64,000 bases of DNA from JAJFFW01 sp963922595 (GCA_963922595.1 CAWUIM010000005.1:32739-96738), one strand, 5' to 3'. Shown: positions 33,669 to 43,162, counted from the stretch's first letter. A program made the numbers and translations. The notes: generated by a model not told the origin, from the letters alone.

Positions 33669-34106
33669 TTATCTTGCGGCGGCGAGCGCGCCGGTCTTTT
33701 TCGCGACGGCTTTGAGGACTTCGCCGGTCAACGTGACCGGCGCATGCAACGCCACATCTTCAAGGCTCAACATGCCCACGACTTCCTTATTGTCGTTCAT
33801 GACCGGCAGGCGGCGAACCTGATTTTGCTCCATAATCCGTACGGCGTCTTCCAGCTCTTCATTTTCGACGCACCAGAAGCATTCTTCCGACATAACGTCG
33901 CGCACGCGCACATCGGCTGGCGCTTTGTTTTCACCGACTACGCGGATAGCAATATCGCGATCCGTCACCATGCCGATTAACTTACGGTCCTCAACAACTG
34001 GGAGCGCGCCAATATTTTGCGTCCGCATTTTCTTCGCGGCATGCGGCAGTTTTTCGTCGGGTTCGGCGATTCTGATCCCTTGCGTCATTACATCCTTTAC
34101 CAGCAT
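33669..34106 (-). CDS. Tandem CBS-domain protein
   Basis: A 145-aa protein made of two CBS motifs: VKDVMTQGIRIAEPDEKL ... LIGMVTDRDIAIRVVGE and VRDVMSEECFWCVENEEL ... VVGMLSLEDVAL. It is a likely adenosyl-ligand or energy-state sensor similar to mycobacterial Hrp1. It follows the BON gene by 15 bases. A paralogue lies at 47807-48226, also next to a FixK box. Confidence 0.92.
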   Translation of the reverse strand: MLVKDVMTQGIRIAEPDEKLPHAAKKMRTQNIGALPVVEDRKLIGMVTDRDIAIRVVGENKAPADVRVRDVMSEECFWCVENEELEDAVRIMEQNQVRRLPVMNDNKEVVGMLSLEDVALHAPVTLTGEVLKAVAKKTGALAAAR

Positions 34107-34121
34107 CTTCCTCTCCTGATC

Positions 34122-34787
34122 TTACCCAACGCGCAATTTTTCAACGACGTGCATGACGCCCGGCGCTGACCATGCGGCGTTGGCGATGAGCGCCTTTTCA
34201 TAAGGGGCTCTGACATCCCCTGTAATCGTGACCTTGTCGCCGTCCACAGCGATATCGATATTGGCTTTCTCCAGTTCCGCGCTGCGATGGAGCGCGCTCG
34301 CGATTTTGTATTTGATATCGCGTTCGGAAATCTCTTGCGCAGGCGCTTTCCGCCGCAGCGTGATGCGGTTATCGACCCCTTTGACGCCGCGCATGTGGAC
34401 GATTTGGTTCTTGAGGGTTTCGCGCTCGAAATTCCAGTCCACCTCGCCGGTGAGCGAGACAAATCCCTCCCTCACTTCCGCGACAATATCGGGGTCGGGC
34501 ACGATCATGTTCCATTCGAGCATGTTGGAGATACGCTCGGCGAGCGTTTCGTCCGTTTCCGTGTCGTCGCCCGGCAGTTGAACCTCGATATCTTCCGCCA
34601 CAGCGTGAACGCCTTTCACACGACGCGCGGCGGTCTCAGCGGCGTATCGTTCCGCATAGGAAGCGACACTGCCAGTCAAGCGTACGGCGCCGTTTTTGAC
34701 CGTGACGCCAATATCGGTCGATTTCACCCGGGGGTCCCAGGCGATCTCCTCCTGGATATCGTCACGAATGCGTTCGTCTTCGTTCAT
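34122..34787 (-). CDS. BON-domain protein with three repeats (copy 1)
   Basis: A 221-aa protein from the ATG at 34787 (GGAGG upstream). It contains three BON repeats, each with a V..G.V.LTG.V motif: GVTVKNGAVRLTGSVASY, VREGFVSLTGEVDWNFER and VDGDKVTITGDVRAPYEK. No signal peptide is visible, unlike OsmY, so this form is probably cytoplasmic. It is paralogous to the protein at 41885-42535. It is the first gene of the operon leading to phaC and ackA, with the FixK box at 34865. Confidence 0.9.
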   Translation of the reverse strand: MNEDERIRDDIQEEIAWDPRVKSTDIGVTVKNGAVRLTGSVASYAERYAAETAARRVKGVHAVAEDIEVQLPGDDTETDETLAERISNMLEWNMIVPDPDIVAEVREGFVSLTGEVDWNFERETLKNQIVHMRGVKGVDNRITLRRKAPAQEISERDIKYKIASALHRSAELEKANIDIAVDGDKVTITGDVRAPYEKALIANAAWSAPGVMHVVEKLRVG

Positions 34788-34864
34788 ACATGCCTCCGTA
34801 TCGAACCGCCGCCGCTGACAATGCGGCATTGCGTTCTTATGCTCACGGCGAACGCCCGGCTTCA

Positions 34865-34878
34865 TTGAGCTAGGTCAA
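34865..34878. promoter_or_regulatory. FixK/FNR box TTGAGCTAGGTCAA (BON operon / ABC exporter)
   Basis: TTGAG-N4-GTCAA, 78 bases upstream of the BON start at 34787 and 76 bases upstream of the ABC ATPase start at 34954, so it can serve both directions. Confidence 0.72.
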
Positions 34879-34953
34879 ATTGAGCTTGACCAACGCGCTT
34901 TATCGTATTGGCTCGTGGGGGGCCTTGCGGCCTATTTGCAAGAGGAGAATGTC

Positions 34954-35700
34954 ATGGCCTCATTTGACGAAGCGGCGACGGCGCATTCGAATGGCGGCCA
35001 ACCCATCTATCGCACGAACGGCGTCACAAAAGTATATGGCGACGGGCCGGCGGCGGTTCACGCGCTGCGCGGCGTTGATCTTGAAGTGCCGACCGGCGAA
35101 CTTGTCGTCCTGTTGGGGCCGTCGGGCAGCGGAAAATCAACGCTCCTGAACATTCTCGGCGGCATCGACCGCGCCACGGACGGCGCGGTTTTTTTTCAGG
35201 ATAAAAATCTCGCCGCCATGTCAGATCGCCGCCTTACGGCCTATCGCCGGGCCCATGTGGGATTTGTATTTCAGTTTTATAATTTGATGCCAAGTCTTAC
35301 CGCGCGCGAGAATGTAGAGCTTGTGGCGGAAATCTCGCCGGACCCCATGCTCGCGATGGAAGCGCTTTCACTTGTGGACCTAGACAACCGCGCCGATCAC
35401 TTTCCATCTGAGTTATCCGGCGGCGAACAACAACGCGTCGCCATCGCAAGAGCGATAGCCAAAAAACCGACCGTGCTTTTTTGCGACGAACCCACCGGCG
35501 CGCTCGACAGCAAGACAGGCGTCACCGTGCTAAAAGCGCTTCAGACCCTGAACCAGGAATTGGGCGCCACGACGCTAATTATCACCCACGCCGCGGCCAC
35601 CGCCGCCATGGCGGACCGGGTCATCCACTTCGCTGACGGCGACATTCGCGAGATTGTAGAAAACGATAGCCCGGTGACCGCCGACCAGATTAGCTGGTGA
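34954..35700 (+). CDS. ABC transporter ATP-binding protein (MacB/LolD type)
   Basis: A 248-aa ATPase from the ATG at 34954, following AGAGGAGA. It has Walker A GPSGSGKST, the signature LSGGEQQRVAIARA, Walker B VLFCDEPTGALD and the H-loop ITHAA. It belongs to the MacB/LolD/FtsE class that works with FtsX-like permeases. It is followed after four bases by such a permease and then by a membrane-fusion protein, so the three form one exporter. Confidence 0.95.
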   Translation: MASFDEAATAHSNGGQPIYRTNGVTKVYGDGPAAVHALRGVDLEVPTGELVVLLGPSGSGKSTLLNILGGIDRATDGAVFFQDKNLAAMSDRRLTAYRRAHVGFVFQFYNLMPSLTARENVELVAEISPDPMLAMEALSLVDLDNRADHFPSELSGGEQQRVAIARAIAKKPTVLFCDEPTGALDSKTGVTVLKALQTLNQELGATTLIITHAAATAAMADRVIHFADGDIREIVENDSPVTADQISW

Positions 35701-35704
35701 CGCG

Positions 35705-38080
35705 ATGGGTCTGACATTTTCCGTCCTCGACAGAAAACTTCTGCGCGATCTGTGGCGCGTGAAAGGTCAGGCGGCGGCGATCATTTTTGTCATCGGCGCC
35801 GGCATCGCGTTGTTCGTGATGTCCAGCGGCATGATGCGCGCGCTCGATGAAACGATGCGCGTCTATTATGAGCGTCAACGTTTCGCCGACATTTACGCGC
35901 CAGCCAAGCGGGCCCCGAATTCTCTTCTTGCCGAGATCCGAACGCTTAATGGCGTCGCCGGCGCCGAGGGCCGGATTCGCGGCGCCGGTCTTGTGGCGTT
36001 GCCGAATGTGGATGCGCCAATCAGCGCAAGCGTCATCTCATATGAAATGGACGCCGCAGCGCCGATCAATCGCATTCATCTGGTCGACGGCCGCATGCTT
36101 CGTCCCGGCTATCATAATGAAATCCTGCTTCTGGATTCTTTCGCCAAGGCGCACGATCTCGGACCGGGCGATGATCTCGCCATCACCATGTACGGCGTGC
36201 GGCACACATTTCAGATCGTCGGTCTCGCGCTGTCGCCAGAATTTATTTATGCGCTGACCCCCGGCGATTTCGTGATCGACGATGCGCGTTTCGCTGTTCT
36301 GTGGACAAGCCGCGAAACCATGGAGGCGGCGTTTGATCTCGACGGCGCTTTTAACGAGGCGGTACTCGTCATCTCCCGCGATGCGCGCGAAGAATGGCTG
36401 ATCGACCGGCTCGACGCGATTTTGTCCGCCTACGGCGCCACGGGCGCTTATGCGCGCGCGGATCAGCTTTCAAACCGGTTTCTTGTGGAGGAATTGAAGC
36501 AGCTCAGGACCATGGGCCGCGTCATGCCGCCCATCTTTCTCGCGGTGGCGATCTTTCTGTTAAACATCGTCATTACGCGGCTCGTTCAGACGGAACGCGA
36601 ACAGATTGGCCTTCTAAAAGCGTACGGTTACACCGACCGCGAGGTCGGCGCGCATTACTTCAAATTTGTCGCCGTCATTGCGATGGGCGGCGCTATCGTC
36701 GGCTGGCTCGGCGGGCTCTATCTCGGCCAGCTAATCGCGGGCGTTTATCAGAAATACTTCCATTTTCCTTTTCTTCTGTTCGAGCCGGAATTCCGCACCT
36801 TCTGGCTCGCCCTTGTCTTCAGTAATGTCGCGGCGATCGCCGGCGCCTTCACCGCCATCCGCGGCGCGGTGACCCTCTCCCCCGCCGTCGCCATGCGTCC
36901 GCCCGCCCCGCCGAAATTCAAACGCGGCGCAGCGGCGGCGCGGTATTTCTTCAATTTCCTCGATCAACCGAGCAGGATGATCGTGCGGCGGCTGTCGCGG
37001 CAACCGGTTCGCGCGGTGCTCACCACCGTCGGCATCGGCGCGGCGATGGGCTTATCAGTGATGATGCGGTTCAATACGGATGCGACCGATTATATGATTG
37101 ATGTGAGTTTCAACGTCATAGACCGCAGCGACGTCTTTGTCTCGTTTGTGGAGCCGCTATCAGAAAAGGCGGTTTACGAACTTTACGCCATTAACGGCGT
37201 TTCCTATGTGGAGCCGTTCCGCGCAAGCTCGGTCATGTTTTCCCATGACCGTATCGAACATTTGGGCTCGATCACGGGACTGCCGGACAATCCGGTTCTT
37301 AATCGCGCCGTCGATAAAAATCTCCGCACAGTCGATATTGACGGCGCCGGCCTTGTTCTGTCGGAACAACTCGCCGAAATGCTTAACGTGAAGATCGGCG
37401 ACACGCTCGCGGTCGATGTGCGCGAAGGCAGGCGCCCTCAACTCACGATCCCTGTCACGGGCATGGTGGAAGCCTTGATCGGCACCCCCGCTTACATGAC
37501 AACGGATGCCTTGAACCAGCAGCTGAAAGAACCAGGCCGGATTTCGGGCGCGTATTTGAAAATCGATCCCGCAATGCGCGACCAGGTCTATGATGAGCTT
37601 AAGAATATTCCAAAAATCGCCGGCGTCAGCCTACGCCGCGAGGCTTATGAGAATTTTCAGAAAATGATCGACGAAGGCCCCGGCACCTTCCGCTCGATCA
37701 TGACGGTATTCGCTATCATCATCGCGGCGGGCGTTGTCTATAACGGCGCGCGGATCGCTTTCATTGAGCGCCATCATGATCTCGCCAGCCTGCGCGTCCT
37801 CGGATTTACAAAAATCGAAACCGGCTACGTGTTGCTTGGTGAATTATTCCTCCTTGCGATCTTCGCACTGCCGATCGGCGCCGTCTTCGGCTATTTGCTA
37901 TGGTCCTATCTCGCCGATACGCTGAGCACAGAGTTGTATCAGATTCCGACGATCTATCGGGAGGACGGCCTCGGTTACGCGGCAATCATTGTTTTGCTGT
38001 CCGCCATCGCGGCGGGCGCCTTCGTTCAACGCGATGTCAATAAACTTGATATCGCCTCAGCGCTAAAAGCGCGGGAGTAA
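35705..38080 (+). CDS. FtsX/MacB-like ABC permease, duplicated form
   Basis: A 791-aa permease with an N-terminal helix (KGQAAAIIFVIGAGIALFVMSSGMM), a periplasmic domain, three helices around 280-400 and then a second copy of the same layout (helices at about 450 and 670-780), as in tandem FtsX-domain permeases. Conserved FtsX segments are QIGLLKAYGYTDREVGAHYFK and HHDLASLRVLGFTKIETGYVL. It should work with the upstream ATPase and downstream adaptor in exporting a lipophilic or peptide substrate; the substrate is unknown. Confidence 0.92.
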   Translation: MGLTFSVLDRKLLRDLWRVKGQAAAIIFVIGAGIALFVMSSGMMRALDETMRVYYERQRFADIYAPAKRAPNSLLAEIRTLNGVAGAEGRIRGAGLVALPNVDAPISASVISYEMDAAAPINRIHLVDGRMLRPGYHNEILLLDSFAKAHDLGPGDDLAITMYGVRHTFQIVGLALSPEFIYALTPGDFVIDDARFAVLWTSRETMEAAFDLDGAFNEAVLVISRDAREEWLIDRLDAILSAYGATGAYARADQLSNRFLVEELKQLRTMGRVMPPIFLAVAIFLLNIVITRLVQTEREQIGLLKAYGYTDREVGAHYFKFVAVIAMGGAIVGWLGGLYLGQLIAGVYQKYFHFPFLLFEPEFRTFWLALVFSNVAAIAGAFTAIRGAVTLSPAVAMRPPAPPKFKRGAAAARYFFNFLDQPSRMIVRRLSRQPVRAVLTTVGIGAAMGLSVMMRFNTDATDYMIDVSFNVIDRSDVFVSFVEPLSEKAVYELYAINGVSYVEPFRASSVMFSHDRIEHLGSITGLPDNPVLNRAVDKNLRTVDIDGAGLVLSEQLAEMLNVKIGDTLAVDVREGRRPQLTIPVTGMVEALIGTPAYMTTDALNQQLKEPGRISGAYLKIDPAMRDQVYDELKNIPKIAGVSLRREAYENFQKMIDEGPGTFRSIMTVFAIIIAAGVVYNGARIAFIERHHDLASLRVLGFTKIETGYVLLGELFLLAIFALPIGAVFGYLLWSYLADTLSTELYQIPTIYREDGLGYAAIIVLLSAIAAGAFVQRDVNKLDIASALKARE

Positions 38081-38083
38081 TCT

Positions 38084-39313
38084 ATGCAGGGCGTAAAATC
38101 GCGCAGCCTCGTTATCCTTGGCGTTCTCGTTATTGTCGTGGCATTCTTCGCCTATGCCTTCTGGCCGCGCGCTATCAACGTCGATATGGCGGTGATTGAA
38201 CGCGGGGCGATGATGGTCACCATCGACGAAGAGGCGAAAACCCGCGTACACGATGCATTTGTCGTTTCCGCCCCCGTCGCCGGCCGGCTGTTGCGGGTAG
38301 ACGTTGAGCCCGGCGACCCGGTCGTGGAAGCGGAGACTGTCGTGGCGCGGCTGACGCCGGCGAACCCCACGGTTCTTGACATACGCACGCAGGAACAAGC
38401 GAAAGCCGCCGCCGACGCCGCCGAAGCGGCGCTCAGTCTGGCGAAAGCTGACGTCCAGAAAGCGACAGCGGACGAAGTCTACACCCGCGCAGAGGTCAAA
38501 CGCGCCCGCGATTTGCGTCCGACGGACGCCGTTTCGCAATCCCAGCTTGATGCATCCGAACGAGCCTGGCGCGCCTCCGTCGCCACGCTCAATATGGCGA
38601 AAGCGAGCGTCGCCATGCGCGAGGCGGACTTTAATAATGCGCGCGCCATGTTGATGACCTTCTCCGAAGCCGAAGAGCTGGCCAGGAACACCAATCCGCA
38701 TCCGAAGGAAGTCTTGTCGCTCCGCGCGCCCATCTCCGGACGCGTCCTACGGCTTATTCAGGAAAGCGAGACCGTTGTGCAGGCCGGCGCCCCCGTCCTC
38801 GAAATCGGCGATCCCAGCGGTGATCTTGAAGTTGTCGCCGAGCTTTTGTCCACCGACGCCGTGAAGGCGAAACCGGGCGACCGCGTTATTATTGAAAAAT
38901 GGGGCGGCGGGACGCCGCTCGACGGCGTCGTCGAACGTATTGAGCCCTGGGGTTACACGAAATTTTCGGCGCTTGGCGTCGAAGAACAACGCGTCAACGC
39001 CATCGTCCGTTTTGCAGGCGACGAAAACACGCGCAGTCCCCTCGGTCACGGCTATCGGGCGGAAGTGCGCATCGTCATCTGGGAGGATGACGACGCCCTG
39101 AAAGTTCCCTCAAGCGCCCTCTTCCGGTCCGGCGAGAAATGGTCCGTATTCAAAGTGGAAAACGGTCGCGCACGGCTTGCCGAGCTGGAGCTTGGTCAAA
39201 ATAACGGGTCAGAAGCTGAGATTATTTCCGGTCTCGCCGAGGGCGATCGAGTAATTCTCTACCCTGGCAATCAAATCACAGACGGCGTGCGGGTTAAAAA
39301 GCGGGCGCTTTGA
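38084..39313 (+). CDS. HlyD/MacA-type periplasmic adaptor (membrane-fusion protein)
   Basis: A 409-aa protein with one N-terminal anchor (SLVILGVLVIVVAFFAYAFWP). It contains a lipoyl/barrel-sandwich half (VVSAPVAGRLLRVDVEPGDPV), a coiled-coil hairpin (about 105-200, Ala/Glu/Lys-rich), the returning half (LRAPISGRVLRLIQESETVVQAGAPVLEIG) and a beta barrel. It lies three bases after the permease gene and completes the ABC exporter. Confidence 0.93.
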   Translation: MQGVKSRSLVILGVLVIVVAFFAYAFWPRAINVDMAVIERGAMMVTIDEEAKTRVHDAFVVSAPVAGRLLRVDVEPGDPVVEAETVVARLTPANPTVLDIRTQEQAKAAADAAEAALSLAKADVQKATADEVYTRAEVKRARDLRPTDAVSQSQLDASERAWRASVATLNMAKASVAMREADFNNARAMLMTFSEAEELARNTNPHPKEVLSLRAPISGRVLRLIQESETVVQAGAPVLEIGDPSGDLEVVAELLSTDAVKAKPGDRVIIEKWGGGTPLDGVVERIEPWGYTKFSALGVEEQRVNAIVRFAGDENTRSPLGHGYRAEVRIVIWEDDDALKVPSSALFRSGEKWSVFKVENGRARLAELELGQNNGSEAEIISGLAEGDRVILYPGNQITDGVRVKKRAL

Positions 39314-39332
39314 GTTCGATGCCGCAGCGCGG

Positions 39333-39794
39333 TCACCACTTCTTCAAGTGCTCTTTAAAATAGTCAAAGAGATCATTTTCTGACAGATGCGTCACTTCCT
39401 TGTCAAAGACCCCGATCAGTTTCTGGGTGGTTTCCGGCGTCAGTTTTTTACGAAGCTCGCCAAGCGCGCGCGGCGGCAAGGTAAGCACCAATTGGTCAAA
39501 CTTTTCGTCTTTCACCGCCGCGTTTAAATTGGCGGCGATCCCATGGATAAACTGATCTTCAAGATCTTCGTCAAGAGTAGCGGCGTCCATGGCGAACCGG
39601 GCGCCAGAGCCGGTTTTCTGACCACGACCGGCCCGCCCGGTTCCCAAATCGCGGGACGCCTTGCGCACATTTTCCGCCTCGTCGCTGTCGATCAGGGTCC
39701 ATTTCTCCGGCTCATTGCTGCCGAGACTTTCAAACATCCTCATGCGGGCGCCGTCGGCGACTAAAAACCAGGTTGTTCGTTGTGACGTGTACAT
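39333..39794 (-). CDS. Host-attachment-protein family (baeRF-like) protein
   Basis: A 153-aa soluble protein: TTWFLVADGARMRMFES at the start, GRAGRGQKTGSGARFAM in the middle and LVLTLPPRALGELRKKL near the end. This matches the host attachment protein family named from Agrobacterium, related to bacterial Rf1-like folds. The biochemical role is unclear. It is divergent from the quinone reductase gene, with a FixK box between at 39856. Confidence 0.88.
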   Translation of the reverse strand: MYTSQRTTWFLVADGARMRMFESLGSNEPEKWTLIDSDEAENVRKASRDLGTGRAGRGQKTGSGARFAMDAATLDEDLEDQFIHGIAANLNAAVKDEKFDQLVLTLPPRALGELRKKLTPETTQKLIGVFDKEVTHLSENDLFDYFKEHLKKW

Positions 39795-39855
39795 ATGGAC
39801 AAACGCTCCGTTTTAATTGGGCGATTACCTATAGAGGCGCGGGCCGTCGCGCGAA

Positions 39856-39869
39856 TTGACGTGCGTCAA
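39856..39869. promoter_or_regulatory. FixK/FNR box TTGACGTGCGTCAA (divergent pair 39794 / 39933)
   Basis: TTGAC-N4-GTCAA almost exactly half-way between the two start codons (62 and 63 bases). Confidence 0.83.
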
Positions 39870-39932
39870 AGCCTTAAGCGCCTGCGACGCTTACGCTTTT
39901 TTCTTCCATCATCGCCGAGCCCGGATTATTTC

Positions 39933-40517
39933 ATGACCAAAAAGATTTGTCTGTTACAGGGACATCCGCATCATGACCCATCCCATTTTTGCCGTGCGCT
40001 TTTAGGCGCTTACGAAGAAGGCGCGCGCGAAGCGGGCCATAGCGTCGAAACGATTGATCTTGCGAAAATCGAGTTCCCGCTGTTGCGCGATCCCGCAGAT
40101 TTTCCCGATCCGCCGCCATCCGTCATTCGCGAAGCGCAGCGAAAAATAAAAAACGCCAACCATATGTTCGTTATCTACCCGCTTTGGCTCGGGTCAATGC
40201 CCGCTCTTGTCAAAGCCTTCTTCGAGCAATTATCGCGCCATGAATTTGCTCTATCTGAAAACGAAGACGGCGGATGGCCGCGAAAAATGTTGAAGGGAAA
40301 ATCAGCGCGCGTTGTTGTGACCATGGGCATGCCAAGCGCCGCCTATAAGATTTTTTTCGGCGCCCATGGCGTGAAAAGCTTTGAAAGCGGCATCCTCGGT
40401 ATGGCGGGCTTTAAGCCGATCCACGACACGCTGATCGGCGGCGTCGGCGAGATGAGCGATAAGCAATCTGAAAAACATCTGGCGACGATGCGTGCGTTGG
40501 GCGCGCGCGGCGAATGA
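39933..40517 (+). CDS. NAD(P)H:quinone oxidoreductase, flavodoxin-fold
   Basis: A 194-aa protein from the ATG at 39933; a frame to 39795 would run through the FixK box. The flavodoxin-like fold shows KKICLLQGHPHHDPSHFCRALL at the FMN phosphate loop, VIYPLWLGSMPALVKAFFEQ and a C-terminal glycine-rich region. It fits the NQO/modulator-of-drug-activity group that reduces quinones with two electrons. The family is clear; the precise substrate is not. Confidence 0.9.
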   Translation: MTKKICLLQGHPHHDPSHFCRALLGAYEEGAREAGHSVETIDLAKIEFPLLRDPADFPDPPPSVIREAQRKIKNANHMFVIYPLWLGSMPALVKAFFEQLSRHEFALSENEDGGWPRKMLKGKSARVVVTMGMPSAAYKIFFGAHGVKSFESGILGMAGFKPIHDTLIGGVGEMSDKQSEKHLATMRALGARGE

Positions 40518-40550
40518 GGCCGATGACCGCAGGCGACCGCCACGGCGTGC

Positions 40551-41825
40551 GTGACGCTTAAGCGTTTCATGATGCCCGAAACTGATCCAGGTTTAATCTA
40601 CGCTCTCGCGGTCTCGTTGGCCCTGGGCCTTGTAATTGGCGTCGAACGCGAATGGCGCGAGCGCGATCTAAAAGGCGGACGACGGCCGGCTGGCTTGCGC
40701 ACCTTTGGCCTCATCGGCCTCAGCGGCGGCGTCGCCGCGCTGATCGGCGCTCAATTTTCCGCTATACCCGCCACCGGCCTCGCCCTGACGTTCATTGTCA
40801 TGATCGTCGCATATTGGCGGCGCTCCGAAGACGGCGCCTTCATGGGCGTGACCACGATCTTCGCCGCACTGATCGCCTATGGCTGCGGCGTGCTCGCGGC
40901 CATGGGTCTTGAAGTGCCCGCCACCGCGGCGGCCGTGACCGTCGCCATGGTGCTCGGCGCCAAGGAGCGCCTCCACGGATTTGTCCGGCGCCTCGATCAA
41001 AAGGAAATTTTTGCGGCGCTGCAATTCCTTCTCATCGCAGGCGTTATTCTTCCGTTGATCCCCAATGAAGCGATTGGTCCGTACAACGCCATTAATCCCT
41101 TTGAAATCTGGTTGATGGTCGTCCTGATTAGCGGCTTGTCCTTTATGGGCTATGCAGCGCTGCAAATCCTCGGGGCCAAACAGGGCATTATCGGCGCCGC
41201 CATCCTCGGCGGCCTCGTTTCCTCAACGGCGACCACCGTGTCGCTCGCTCGGATGGCGCGCCAACGGCCGCAGTTGAAAGCCGTCCTCAATGTGGGCGTC
41301 ATCGCCGCATCCACAATTATGTTTGCGCGCCTCATCCTTATCACTGGCGCCATTTCTTTTTCGCTGATGCTGAAAATACTGCCGCCCGTCGCCATCATCC
41401 TTCTGGTTTCTGTCGTCAGCGGCCTCTATCTGGCCCGGCGATACGAAGATGATGCGTTCGATGCGCCGGAAGTGGCGAACCCGCTCGACATTGGTTCGGC
41501 CCTCGTCTTCGCAGGTCTGATTGGCGTCATCATGGTCGGATCACGGATGCTCGAAGCAACCTTCGGCGTTGAAGGAATCTACGCGATTTCCGTCGCGTCA
41601 GGTCTCGCCGATGTGGACGCGATCACCCTCTCGCTGAGCCGGTTTTCCACCCAAAATCTGCCGGAAACGGTCGCAGCGATCGGCATTCTCCTGGCGGCGG
41701 CCACGAATACATTTGTGAAGATCGCCCTCGCCGCCTTTGCTGGCGGCGGCGCGTTGCGTCCGGCGTTTGTAAGTCTGATCGCAGCGATTATCGCAGGAGG
41801 AATTACAGCCTATTTCGTTTTGTAA
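40551..41825 (+). CDS. MgtC/SapB-DUF4010 family membrane protein
   Basis: A 424-aa polytopic protein with about 12 hydrophobic segments. The N-terminal MgtC-like part has LALGLVIGVEREWRER and RTFGLIGLSGGVAALIG. The DUF4010 part carries ILGGLVSSTATTVSLARMA and SGLADVDAITLSL. Function is not known beyond membrane homeostasis. It starts at the GTG at 40551 or at an ATG at 40569; neither has a clear ribosome site. It follows the quinone reductase by 33 bases. Confidence 0.9.
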   Translation: MTLKRFMMPETDPGLIYALAVSLALGLVIGVEREWRERDLKGGRRPAGLRTFGLIGLSGGVAALIGAQFSAIPATGLALTFIVMIVAYWRRSEDGAFMGVTTIFAALIAYGCGVLAAMGLEVPATAAAVTVAMVLGAKERLHGFVRRLDQKEIFAALQFLLIAGVILPLIPNEAIGPYNAINPFEIWLMVVLISGLSFMGYAALQILGAKQGIIGAAILGGLVSSTATTVSLARMARQRPQLKAVLNVGVIAASTIMFARLILITGAISFSLMLKILPPVAIILLVSVVSGLYLARRYEDDAFDAPEVANPLDIGSALVFAGLIGVIMVGSRMLEATFGVEGIYAISVASGLADVDAITLSLSRFSTQNLPETVAAIGILLAAATNTFVKIALAAFAGGGALRPAFVSLIAAIIAGGITAYFVL

Positions 41826-41845
41826 GTTGGAAGACGGAGATACGC

Positions 41846-41872
41846 CGGCCCCGGATCATCAGGACCGGCGTT
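41846..41872. terminator. Probable terminator between the MgtC-like and BON genes
   Basis: The stem CGCCGG / CCGGCG with an internal mismatch and a loop around GATCATCA lies between the convergent genes ending at 41825 and 41885. It is followed by only a weak pyrimidine-rich stretch, so the call is moderate. Confidence 0.5.
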
Positions 41873-41884
41873 CTCTCCCTCAAT

Positions 41885-42535
41885 TTAGGCCACACGCAGA
41901 TTGTCGACTACTTGCGTTACGCCTGGCGCGGCCCAAACAGCATCCTCCACGAGCTTACGCTCGTACCAGGCTTTTACGTTTCCGTTGAGCGTCACTTTCC
42001 CGCCTTTCACGTCAATCTGCACGTGAGACGCTTCAAGGTCCGCATTCCGGTGGAGCGCACGGTTGATCTCTTTTGACACGTCGGATTCTGCGACCCGCGG
42101 CTTCACATTGATCAGATTGCTCACCGCCGTCACACCGCGCACATTGGCGATTTGGTTGCGCGCGACCTCGCGCTGATAGTTCCAATCGACTTCGCCAGTG
42201 AGCGTTACAAAGCCGTCGCGGACTTCCGCCTTCACGGTTTCGCGTGGAATGGACGTGTTCCATTCAATAATGCTGGCGATCCGTTCAGCGATCTCATCGT
42301 CCGTTACCGATTTGTCTGACGGATATTTCACCTTCATTTCTTCTGCGATGGCGTAGACGCCTTTCACGCGCTTAGCGGCGCGTTCTGCGGCCAATTTTTC
42401 AGAATAGCTGCTGACCGTACCGGTGAGTGTGACCGCACCGTTCTTTACCGTGACGCCGACTTCCGTCGACTCAATCTGTGGCTCCCAGTCAATTTCGGCG
42501 AGCACATCGTCTCGAATCTCTTCATCCGTCCTCAT
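41885..42535 (-). CDS. BON-domain protein with three repeats (copy 2)
   Basis: A 216-aa paralogue of 34122-34787 with the same layout and very similar sequence: GVTVKNGAVTLTGTVSSYSEKL, VRDGFVTLTGEVDWNYQREV and VKGGKVTLNGNVKAWYERKL. There are two adjacent ATGs after AAGGAGG; the second (42535) has better spacing. The FixK box at 42596 lies 61-74 bases upstream and overlaps the end of the hemerythrin gene. Confidence 0.9.
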   Translation of the reverse strand: MRTDEEIRDDVLAEIDWEPQIESTEVGVTVKNGAVTLTGTVSSYSEKLAAERAAKRVKGVYAIAEEMKVKYPSDKSVTDDEIAERIASIIEWNTSIPRETVKAEVRDGFVTLTGEVDWNYQREVARNQIANVRGVTAVSNLINVKPRVAESDVSKEINRALHRNADLEASHVQIDVKGGKVTLNGNVKAWYERKLVEDAVWAAPGVTQVVDNLRVA

Positions 42536-42592
42536 CATATCCTCCTTACGCTGACGGGCATTGGCGTAAATTTACAATATCGCGTTGCTGCT

Positions 42593-43159
42593 TCATTGAC
42601 GCATATCAACCGCCGGGCCGATCCGTTCAGGCGCCAGCCTGTCGAAGATTGTTTGGTAGGCGCGAAGCTCGTCCGCGAGTTCGCGCCAATCATCGCGCGT
42701 CAGAAAGCGGCCAAGCATTGGAAACAGGACGCGTTCGTCGGCTTCAATTGCGTTTCGGGCGCGCGTTGCGTAGTCGGCGACGGCTCTGCGCAGGCCCGCC
42801 CTTTCCTGATCAGACGGCGTGTGGATTTCAGAAACGAGGCGCTCTCTTGCGGCGCGCACCGCGGCGTGATGCGTGTCGATATTCAACGCCTCAGCATCGT
42901 TTCCGTCCGAAGATCGCCGCGCCACCGCCCGCCGCCAGGCTTTTCGCTCCAATATGTGATGAAAATCATCGGGCGCATCAATAAACTCGTCGACAAGCGA
43001 CGCGACAAAGTCCGTCCGGGCCGAACGCGCGCCGCCCCGTGAAAAGTGCGCCTCCAGAAAATCAAAACAAGCGGCGGTTTTTCTATGATCGCGCTTCCAG
43101 TGGCCCAGCACTTGCGCCGCAGCCGCGCCTAGTCCCTTGTGAGATGGCGTCTTCATCAC
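42593..43159 (-). CDS. Hemerythrin-like (HHE) domain protein
   Basis: A 188-aa helical protein with His/Glu pairs in the order of hemerythrin HHE domains: WKRDHRKTAACFDFLEAHF, FIDAPDDFHHILERK, DTHHAAVRAARERL and EADERVLFPMLGRF. Such proteins bind a di-iron centre and can sense or carry O2 or NO, which fits the oxygen-limitation neighbourhood. It follows the 63-aa gene by three bases. The last codons overlap the next FixK box. Confidence 0.85.
   Translation of the reverse strand: MMKTPSHKGLGAAAAQVLGHWKRDHRKTAACFDFLEAHFSRGGARSARTDFVASLVDEFIDAPDDFHHILERKAWRRAVARRSSDGNDAEALNIDTHHAAVRAARERLVSEIHTPSDQERAGLRRAVADYATRARNAIEADERVLFPMLGRFLTRDDWRELADELRAYQTIFDRLAPERIGPAVDMRQ
42596..42609. promoter_or_regulatory. 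FixK/FNR box TTGACGCATATCAA (BON copy 2)
   Basis: TTGAC-N4-ATCAA lying inside the last codons of the hemerythrin gene, 61-74 bases before the BON start. Confidence 0.82.
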
Positions 43160-43162
43160 GCA

